A stretch of 64,000 nucleotides of DNA from Plantago ovata (lineage: Eukaryota > Streptophyta > Magnoliopsida > Lamiales > Plantaginaceae). The notes beneath the pieces are model-generated. The model made no database searches and was not told the origin of the DNA. It saw nothing but the letters and a program-made list of their open reading frames with translations. The stretch is taken from NCBI GenBank assembly GCA_028274465.1, contig CM051457.1, positions 31,345,313-31,409,312 on the forward strand, read 5' to 3'. Positions 56,819 to 64,000 of the stretch are shown one piece after another (position 1 is the stretch's first letter; each line of letters opens with the position of its first letter). Position numbers and translations under genes: made by a program.

Positions 56819-57060
56819 TAATGAGGCGTCAAAAAGGCCAACCAAACCGCAAGTCTGCCCCACAGTTCTGAAATCATCGGGCAGTATATAGGAACAAATG
56901 TGCAGCGTTCTCTCTTCACCTGTTAGCAACCGGTTCCATGCTAACTTCCATCTAAAAATCCACTCCCCTTCAAGGGCAAAAGATTCACCCACATGCACCA
57001 ATTCCTCTTCAAATCCAAACCATTCACTTTCGGACAATCAAAATATGATACTCAATTTTT
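56819..57060 (-). pseudogene. right part of the split zf-RVT remnant
   Basis: Starts with the second TAATG and continues 'aggcgtcaaaaaggccaaccaaacc', matching 44243-44540. Relative to the intact copy it lacks about 75 bp around 56923, so the zinc-binding cysteines are lost here. Minus-strand F-R-W-K-L-A-W-N-R-L-L is the surviving motif. Confidence 0.7.
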
Positions 57061-57109
57061 TCTCTAAGTGAAGATCGAACTATAACCTTTAGAATCATGT
57101 GTCTTGAGC

Positions 57110-57557
57110 ATAGTTGATTGGACATTTGGGCATTTGGACTAGGCCTCAATCTTCGTTATTTTTGCATACATATGTCACGAGGCTAATGAAGCATTTTTCC
57201 GAAGAAATGTTTTTAATGAAGCATTTGTTCCAGTAAATGTACATTTGTCACGAGTTTTACAAATAGTGAGTATTAAAGTAATTAGCTCCCCATTTTGTTA
57301 ACATTATCAAAAATCTTACAACAACGCAATTGATGAAGATAAATTAATAAAACAAACTACGGTGACTCATCTGGTAGCGTCTTTAATCATTTTAAACTAT
57401 TTATTTTTCTTTGTTTTAACAAATGTTGAAAGACTTTAAATAATTCGTGATAACAAAATTTAGAAAATTCGATCGGTAATCATCCAGTCATTTCTGCCCA
57501 TTGCATCAGTACTTAGAAGATCCTAGAATAAAGGATATATGATAGTAAAAACAACAC
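57110..57557 (+). repeat. orphan cystatin upstream module (unit 6)
   Basis: Aligns with 44595-45115 from 'catagttgattggacatttgg' to 'atgatagtaaaaacaacactata'. The match ends abruptly at about 57557, where the other copies continue with 'gtgaaggagtaaaa' and a cystatin. No cystatin follows inside the window. The break coincides with the start of DNA leading into the (AT)n tract and the endogenous virus. Confidence 0.75.
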
Positions 57558-57675
57558 TATATAGCGAAGCGGTGCGGATCTTCTATCCCACTTTTTCGTG
57601 TTCCATTTCATGTCCCACTCTCCTACATGTGACATGTGGCATTTTAATTTTATTTATCTAAATTAATTACTTACT

Positions 57676-57679
<4 letters not shown>

Positions 57680-57762
<83 letters not shown>
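57680..57762. repeat. (AT)n microsatellite, about 83 bp, at the viral junction
   Basis: Pure AT dinucleotide run between plant flank (57558-57679) and sequence read as the viral leader region. Integration next to AT-dinucleotide tracts has been described for endogenous pararetroviruses of rice. Confidence 0.95.
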
Positions 57763-57765
<3 letters not shown>

Positions 57766-58027
57766 TTTAAGTGACTAAAATTATATAAAGTTGATATTAA
57801 AGTTGATACATGCAAAATGTGTATGAATAAAAGACAGTAAATGAAAAGATGGCAGGAGTTAACAAAATAAAATAAACATAAACTTAAAATATGTAAATGA
57901 TCGAGGAACCCCCAGTTTCTCTCAAAGGATACTTTTGCAAGGGTCACCACTGATCAATAAACAGAAATAAAAGGCGGCTTAGCCGTCCATAAGTTAAAGT
58001 ACAAAACTTTAAATTAAATCGAACCTT

Positions 58028-58033
58028 TTTATT
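58028..58033 (-). terminator. polyadenylation signal of the endogenous pararetrovirus
   Basis: AATAAA on the minus strand, about 230 nt downstream of the TATA box. This arrangement (promoter just upstream of the signal) is expected for terminally redundant pregenomic RNA. Confidence 0.5.
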
Positions 58034-58258
58034 GATGTAATTTGAGATACAACTTCAATGAGGGAATTTGGGAGTACAAGTACCGATGATCGGATTTTTT
58101 CTAGCTAAGAACAAAGATTACAAGACTATTACTACTAGTAGGCTTAAGAGAGTAGGGAAGAAAGAAGTAGAAAGGAGAAGGGATAAGGTATGAGGGAGAG
58201 AGTGATTGAGAGTGATAGAGAGTGATGAGTGTGTCCTAAAGATGGAAGGGTGTCTTCC

Positions 58259-58265
58259 ATTTATA
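58259..58265 (-). promoter_or_regulatory. TATA box of the pararetroviral pregenomic RNA promoter
   Basis: TATAAAT on the minus strand in 'ctcctataaatggaag', followed by a CT-rich 'cactctctatcactctc' leader start. It lies downstream of the last viral frame, as in the caulimovirid intergenic region. Confidence 0.6.
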
Positions 58266-58326
58266 GGAGTGGGAGTGATGGTTTTTCAAAAAGTAAATAG
58301 TAACTAATAATGATTTTTTGATTTTC

Positions 58327-58432
58327 TTTTTTTTTTTTTTTTTTTTTTAATTAAAATCCGCAGGTGAACAGTAACTTTTTTTTTATTTTTTATTTTTTAT
58401 TTTTTTTATTTTTTTTTATTTTTTTTTTTAAA
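58327..58432. repeat. poly-T / T-rich low-complexity tract in the viral non-coding region
   Basis: Two T-rich runs (about 58328-58350 and 58376-58430) broken by single A's, separated by 'aattaaaatccgcaggtgaacagtaac'. On the viral strand these are A-rich. They lie between the second ORF stop and the promoter. Confidence 0.9.
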
Positions 58433-58460
58433 TACTTGTACAAATACACATTGCAAGAAT

Positions 58461-59777
58461 TTAGAATCCACTATTTCCGAACAAAGGTTCGGAGTCTTCT
58501 TCAGCGTCTTCTGATTTTGAGGAGGCTCTTCTTTCATTGGATGTTGACGTCGTTGCCTCTGGGATGAATTTTAACATAATTGCTTGTATTTCTTCAGGGG
58601 TATTTGCTGTAGTAAGTAGTGCTGTCATCTTCGATCTTTGTGCTAAAAACTCCGTTCTTTCTGGAATTCTTCCTTGAACTGCTCCTGTGGCATTTGCATT
58701 TTGTATCCAGGTTTGTATACTTGATGGGAGAATGCTCTGAGGTATTTTGAAATTATCCCACCATTTCACTCGGTATCTTCTACGAATCAATGGAAAATTT
58801 GGATGAGGAGAGCTTGGTTGTGCAATTTCAATTGTCCAATTAATGACCCAAGGTAAATAGAATTTTGTGCAAAATAGGCTTAATGGTTCAAAACGTCTTT
58901 CCGGTGGTGATGGTTTGTATTGTGTTCGGAAAAGTGTATAGGAATTTTGGACTGGAGGCTTTAGTATTTCTGGAGTAGAACCAAAATGTTCCCACCAAAG
59001 TGCGAACCAATTGGGAAATTTGCTAGGATCACAAGTTTTGTATTCAAAATAGAAAAGCCAGGTATGCCCTTTGTTTGGCCTTTGGATAAAGAAACCACTA
59101 TACCAGGCCTGCATATAATTCCAATAGTTATAAGTGGTTCTGTTGGAACTCTTGTCCTTGGGGTCAGTGTTTAAGGATAATGGTTGATTTAGTGGATAGG
59201 CCCAGTTACTTGGCGAGATAAATTTGAGAATTTTGCAGGTAGAGTAGGCTATGTAACCTTCAGATAAGTGGTGTTTAATAGTAGCTGAACTGGTATTTTC
59301 GAGTATAGCTTGGTAAAAATCAGGTGTTTTCTCAGTATCCCAGGGTTTGTAGTACCAATTTTTTCCAAACATTTCTTCTAGTATCCTCCATGGATCATGA
59401 ATAGTAGGGTGGCCTTCTATAGTTATTATATTTTGCCATGGTGCTTTCATGAAGTATTCTGACTTTTGGTGGAAAGGAATGGTTGCTAAGGAATTTGTGT
59501 TTATTTCTGGAGCTTTTTGATAGGAATTTACAGACGAGGATTGGCTTGGTAATTTTTCTGGTTGTTTTGTTTGTAGAGCTTTTCTAACTTCTGGTGATTC
59601 TAAAAGGCTTTCTAGAAGCATAAGTCTTTCTTCAAGGTTGGTTTCTTGCTTCGGTATTTTGAGGTTTGGATCTGAAGTATTTTCTTGGTTTTTCTCTTCA
59701 TCACTAACTACGGCGTCATACCATGATCTGGGTTTCTCACGGTTTGTAATACCTTTTCCTTTATCTTTCGGCGGCAT
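58461..59777 (-). CDS. pararetrovirus second ORF, function unknown (438 aa)
   Basis: The frame is open further upstream (to 59861), but the ATG at 59777 (M-P-P-K-D-K-G-K-G) is the likely start. It overlaps the end of the polymerase frame by 17 nt, the stop of one lying inside the start region of the other, which suggests translational coupling. The protein is Pro/Ser/Glu-rich at the N-terminus, then has a Trp- and Tyr-rich central part (many W-W, W-Y and F-Y pairs) and an acidic Ser/Glu tail. I recognise no domain. The equivalent ORF of florendoviruses is also of unknown function. The frame has no stops, unusual for an old insertion. Confidence 0.7.
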   Translation of the reverse strand: MPPKDKGKGITNREKPRSWYDAVVSDEEKNQENTSDPNLKIPKQETNLEERLMLLESLLESPEVRKALQTKQPEKLPSQSSSVNSYQKAPEINTNSLATIPFHQKSEYFMKAPWQNIITIEGHPTIHDPWRILEEMFGKNWYYKPWDTEKTPDFYQAILENTSSATIKHHLSEGYIAYSTCKILKFISPSNWAYPLNQPLSLNTDPKDKSSNRTTYNYWNYMQAWYSGFFIQRPNKGHTWLFYFEYKTCDPSKFPNWFALWWEHFGSTPEILKPPVQNSYTLFRTQYKPSPPERRFEPLSLFCTKFYLPWVINWTIEIAQPSSPHPNFPLIRRRYRVKWWDNFKIPQSILPSSIQTWIQNANATGAVQGRIPERTEFLAQRSKMTALLTTANTPEEIQAIMLKFIPEATTSTSNERRASSKSEDAEEDSEPLFGNSGF

Positions 59778-62700
59778 TTGCTCTGTTTTGAAGGAATTCA
59801 CGGGTAAGAAAATCTGGTATGGAATTTGTATCTCCTTTAATAAATTCAATCTCAAAATCAAATATACTTAGTATAGCCTGCCATCGTGCAAAAATCTGTT
59901 TTGATGCAAGATTTTGAACATCCTTTTGTAAAACTTCTTTTGCACTTTTACAATCTATTCTAAGTAAAAATCGTTTATTCAATAAGTCACTTTGAAATTT
60001 TTGAATGCATAAAACAATACTTAATATTTCTTTTTTAATAGTAGAGTAATTCTTTTGTGTATCATTCCAATGTGCAGAGGTGAATTGTACAATATATTCT
60101 CGTCTATCTTGTTGTTGCTTTAGTATCCCACCATAACCTATATCTGAGGCATCAGTTTCTACAACTTTTGGCAAGTTAGGATCAGCTATATGTAGACAAG
60201 GGATTTCAAGCACTTGTTTTTTAATTTCTTTAATTAAAGCTGTATGTTTATCAGACCATGGTACTGGGTTCTTTTTAAGTCGGTCATGCAACGGTTTTGC
60301 CATCCTGTTTATATTAGGGCAAAAATCTAAAACATAATTTAAACTTCCTAAAAATCTTTGTAACTGCGTTTTATCAAGAATTTTGTCAGGGAATTTATTT
60401 GCAAATTGTAAAGACCTTTCTATAGGGGTTATAGTTCCTTGGGTTATATAATGACCTAAAAACCGAACCTTAGTTTGGAAAATACTCATTTTAGATTTTG
60501 AAACAACAAGACCATTTTGCTTAGTAATATAAAAGAATGTTTTTAGGTGTTTAAAGTGTTCATCTATCGTTTTGGAAAATATGAGAACATCATCTATGTA
60601 AACTAGACAAAATTTAGAGTAATCATTAAATATATCATTCATGATTCTCTGAAATTCAGAGGGTGCATTTTTAAGGCCGAATGGCATCACGTTCCACTCA
60701 TACTGTCCGAAAGGGACAGTAAAAGCTGTCTTATATCTATCTTTTTCAGAAATTTGTATCTGCCAAAATCCTGACTTCATATCAAATTTTGAGAATACAA
60801 AAGAGGAATGAAGTTTTTGTAATAAATCTTTCTTATTAGGGATTGGATATCTTATCCATTGTAAAGCAGTATTAAGAGGCTTGTAATTAATAACTAATCG
60901 TGGTGTTCCTCTTTCTATTTCTGAAGCTTTATTAACATAAAAGGCTGCACAACTCCAAGGAGACCTAGACCTTGAAATTAATTTTTTATCCATTAAATCC
61001 TTAATTTCTCTTCTACAGTGTTCTTCTAATTCATGATTCATTTGAATAGGACGAGCTTTAGTAGGAATTTGTTTCTCAGTAAAATTTTCTTCATATGGTA
61101 AATCAACTATATGTTTTTTTCTATTCCAAAATGCATTTGGTAGTTCTGCACAAACTTGTTTTTCGAAAAGATCTTGCCATTTTGCTATTTTTGATTTTAT
61201 TTCAGGGTTTTCTAATTGTGCTTCAATCTTTTTTACCGAAATACTTTTCCTAATATTTTCTAAATGAAAATATTTTTCTTGTATGAGATTATTTATACTA
61301 TTTTCGTGAATTGAATAAGCTTTTATTAAATTAAGGTTTCTAATTTTAGGTTTTTCCAAAAAATCGAATTTTAATGTCTTATTATTTGTTTTGAAAACAA
61401 TAGAGTTATTTCCTACCATATATGGAGTTATTAAATTTATAAATGGTGTCCCTAGTATAACCGCATGATGTATGTCATGAACCAAAACAAAAGATGTTTT
61501 TAATAAGGTTCCTTGATTTAGTATAGAAGCATCAGTTTTAGAGTTTACTTTTAATTTTGAATTGTTAGCTGCTGAGAGCTTCTCATTAGTCTTTTCTTGA
61601 AATTTTTCAGGTACAATACCCGATTTTATACAGTTTAGATCAGCCCCTGTATCAAATAGTGCAATTGTATTTATAGTAAAGTTTTCAGAAAATTTTAATG
61701 TTATTTCTATTATATATTTTCTTGAAGTTATTTCTCTAAGAATAAACAAGAAATTTTCTGGCACTTTTATATTTTCAACACTTCGAACATTTTCGTTTTC
61801 ATCTTTATCTATGTCTTCATTACCTTCTTCAGTTTCATTTATATCTTTCATTTGATCAATAATATATTTAATGGCTTCAGTGTCCTGTTTTTGCCTTTCT
61901 TTTAGTTCTTTTAATTCTAATTTTACTTCTTTCATTTCTTTATTCAATTCTTGAATTGTTATGGGTTTCTTTTTATCATATTTTCCTTTACCTAAGATGT
62001 TTGTTAAATCATAAGTATTTTTCGAAGTACTAGGTGTTGATATATCTTTTTCTTTCTTATCAAAAGTACTTAAAACTTTATCAAGGTCATCTTTCTGTAA
62101 TTCAACATTTTGTATATTTTTTAATATTTCTATATGAAATTGTTGTTCTTTGGTAAGTACACTAACATGATTTTCAGTTTCGGATCCTGAGCTATGGCTG
62201 GAGGTAACTAGTTCATCTAATTGAAGGCTTTTATCATTTTCTGAAGAAAAATTAGATTCATAGTCAGAGTTGGAGCGATCATTACTACAATTTTCATCTT
62301 CAGTGGAATCTATGAGAAGATTGGCTATCTTATTTCTTATCTCATCTTCTAGTTGTAATTCTTGTAATTTCTTATTGAATCTACAATACCTAGCCGTATG
62401 TCCTATCGCCTTACATCTATGACACTGGGCTGTTTTATACCAGTCTTTTGAATTTTGATTATTCCTTGGCTTTGTACTGTTAGATTTTTTATAATAGTCT
62501 TCTCTTGGTTTGAACTTCCTATTATTATTAAACCTTCTATTAGAATTATAGTTCTTTTTTCGTGACTGAAACTGTTTTTATGGGTTTTCTCATATGACTT
62601 TCTACATTTTCCTGAACACTCCATATTGGGCTTATTAGGGTCAATGTCAAACTGTTGGCAGAAAGTTCCTAATTCTAACTTAGTTTTCTTAAGTTCCCAC

Positions 62701-64000
62701 TTTAAATGTTTTTGTAATTTTAAATCTTGGCAAATTTTTAGTCCTTCTTGTTGAGTTAAGCTAACTAGTTGACCGTATGTGAATTCATCATAATCTATTA
62801 TTTGTTTTCCAGTATTTTCTCTAATTTTATTTCTAACTTTTTCTCCTAAAAGGTTTGGTAATCCTGCTAGAAATTTTTCTTTCCAAAATGGTTGGTTTGA
62901 GTCTTCTCTAAGCATAACTCTAGTTAAGAAAATATTTTTATAACTTTGGAAATCACTAAGTTTTCTACATCGGAGGTTTGAAAGAAGCTCGGCATTTTTA
63001 TCTTTTAAATGAGAAGGGTCACCTATGAAATGTAAAGAAATTGTAAGGATTAGCCTAGAAACAGCATCTTGTTTTAAATTTCCATCATCATCTATTATTG
63101 GAATGTTTTCTTCATCTATTTGTACTGCATTTAGAATTTCTTCTTGTTCTTGGGATGTGAGATAATAATCCCACCATCCTTTTAACTGACCAGAGAATCT
63201 TGCTATAAGGATTTCTGCTATAGTTCTATCTTGTGTTCCTATTTGAGTTTTATAAGCATTAGCAGACATAGTCATTTGTTGAAGTACACCAAGAATTTCA
63301 TACTCCGATTTCCCATCTATATTCCAATCATAAACAGAAGTAGCATTAAAACGTGACTGGGCTAAAGGTTTAGCTAAGCTTAAATCATTTGCAGGAGTTA
63401 TTTCAAGTGGTTGTTTCCAATAAAGTTTATTAATATGTTTTGTTGGCTCTTGGAAGTTTTCTAAGGCCTTACTGATTTCAGAATCACGACTTAGTGTTTG
63501 GATACGCGAAGATTGCGGGGTCTGTGGAGTATCCGGGACCACTACATTGTCTTTATTAATAGACACAGACCTTAGTTGTTCTTGGACTGTTCTTATGAAC
63601 TCAGTTTTATTATCATGTACATCTTTAATACTAGCTTTAGACACTTGATATGGTTTAAAAAGTGGAAGACAATGCTTATCTTTAGATTTTTGTATGCTTT
63701 TCTCTATTTCGTCAACTAACATTGGTTGTTTTTGAATACTTTTTTCTATCCTGTCTAACTGTTTACCTATAGTATTCAGATTTGTATTTGTAAAGTTATT
63801 TTGAACCATTATACTTTTCACATTTTTACTAGTATCATCACTAGGTGTCTTAATAGGAATAGCTTCTATCTCTTGATCTAGAATGGTTACTCTTATTCCT
63901 TGAAAAGGAGGGTGATTAGATTGTTTTTTTACTGAACCAACTAATGTTTCCCACTCAGGAGTTTTATTCCTAGTCGTAATAGGATTAATAGTTTTGGAAA
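59761..64000 (-). pseudogene. pararetrovirus polyprotein: coat/zinc knuckle, protease, reverse transcriptase, RNase H (5' end outside window, one frame change)
   Basis: Enters at the right edge with no start codon inside the window. The first frame (to 62403) is coat/gag-like, with a charged coiled-coil start and basic C-terminal part. A 1-nt frame change falls between about 62545 and 62585. The second frame then runs uninterrupted to the stop at 59761. It begins with a CCHC zinc knuckle (C-x2-C-x4-H-x4-C, 62424-62383) and an acidic linker, and contains a retroviral-type aspartic protease (D-T-G-A near 61653), a reverse transcriptase with Y-I-D-D at about 60590-60601, and RNase H (D-A-S at about 60147-60155). 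Only the one break is seen in about 4.2 kb, so the insertion looks young or was recently copied. In an exogenous virus these products form capsid and replicate by reverse transcription. Confidence 0.82.

Larger units (their letters stand above)
57764..64000 (-). mobile_element. endogenous pararetrovirus (Caulimoviridae, florendovirus-like), truncated by the window end
   Basis: Reading on the minus strand from the window edge: a structural (coat/gag-like) reading frame with a CCHC zinc knuckle, aspartic protease, reverse transcriptase and RNase H, a second overlapping frame, an A/T-rich non-coding region, a TATA box, and a polyadenylation signal about 230 nt further on. There is no integrase and no LTR, which excludes Ty3/Gypsy and points to Caulimoviridae. 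The polyprotein followed by a separate downstream frame of unknown role fits the florendovirus layout (from family knowledge, moderate confidence). A movement-protein region would lie beyond the right edge. Confidence 0.78.

Noticed and set aside
59761..64000. Ty3/Gypsy retrotransposon as the identity of the RT-bearing block
   Set aside because: No integrase follows RNase H, no LTR or primer-binding site was found, and a separate ORF plus promoter follow, which fits Caulimoviridae better.

Overview
This is nuclear DNA of a flowering plant, and almost certainly a eudicot. The genes are intron-rich with GT-AG introns, the spacers are AT-rich, and several families are plant-specific: a CEP peptide precursor, a PPR-DYW editing factor, phytocystatins, and CACTA elements carrying a Transposase_24-type gene. 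The species cannot be fixed from the sequence alone. No bacterial-type operon, CRISPR array, rRNA or tRNA gene was seen.

Layout. (1) 1-3.5 kb: mostly decayed sequence with one LTR and a vestigial copia-like gag. (2) 3.5-20 kb: a genic block on the minus strand, with a CEP signalling-peptide precursor, a UPF0114 membrane protein (5 exons), an SRPBCC/polyketide-cyclase-like protein (7 exons) and an RBM19/MRD1 ribosome-biogenesis factor (coding part of 15 exons, with the start codon split by an intron). (3) 21.3-25.3 kb: two truncated CACTA elements. One carries a captured BRUTUS-type zinc-finger fragment, the other a decayed Transposase_24 gene. (4) 29.2-31.1 kb: an intronless PPR-DYW gene. (5) 32-34.4 kb: a GEX1 pseudogene and an NLR remnant. 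(6) 34.4-57.6 kb: a tandem array of secreted phytocystatins (three intact, one with a nonsense codon, two orphan upstream regions), riddled with insertions. (7) 57.7 kb to the window end: an endogenous pararetrovirus (Caulimoviridae, florendovirus-like) next to an (AT)n tract, running off the right edge.

The cystatin array works as a dating and boundary-calling tool because each repeat unit shows what an empty site looks like. It reveals a 3,911-bp HARBI1-type transposon with an 8-bp target duplication (ATAAGAAT), where 3 bp is usual for that superfamily. It also reveals a 10,253-bp insertion with TGTTGG...CCAACA ends and a TAATG target duplication. Inside that insertion lie a complete CACTA element (itself holding TGA-bZIP and DNA-ligase-1 fragments), two MITEs and an apparently intact five-exon gene for a protein with two cystatin-like domains. 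That large gene-bearing insertion is the most unusual structure here.

Caution on gene integrity: RBM19 and the PPR gene are each intact except for a single 1-nt indel in a short homopolymer. Similar 1-nt breaks occur in two transposon genes and the viral gene. Consensus-sequence error and real mutation cannot be told apart from the sequence alone.
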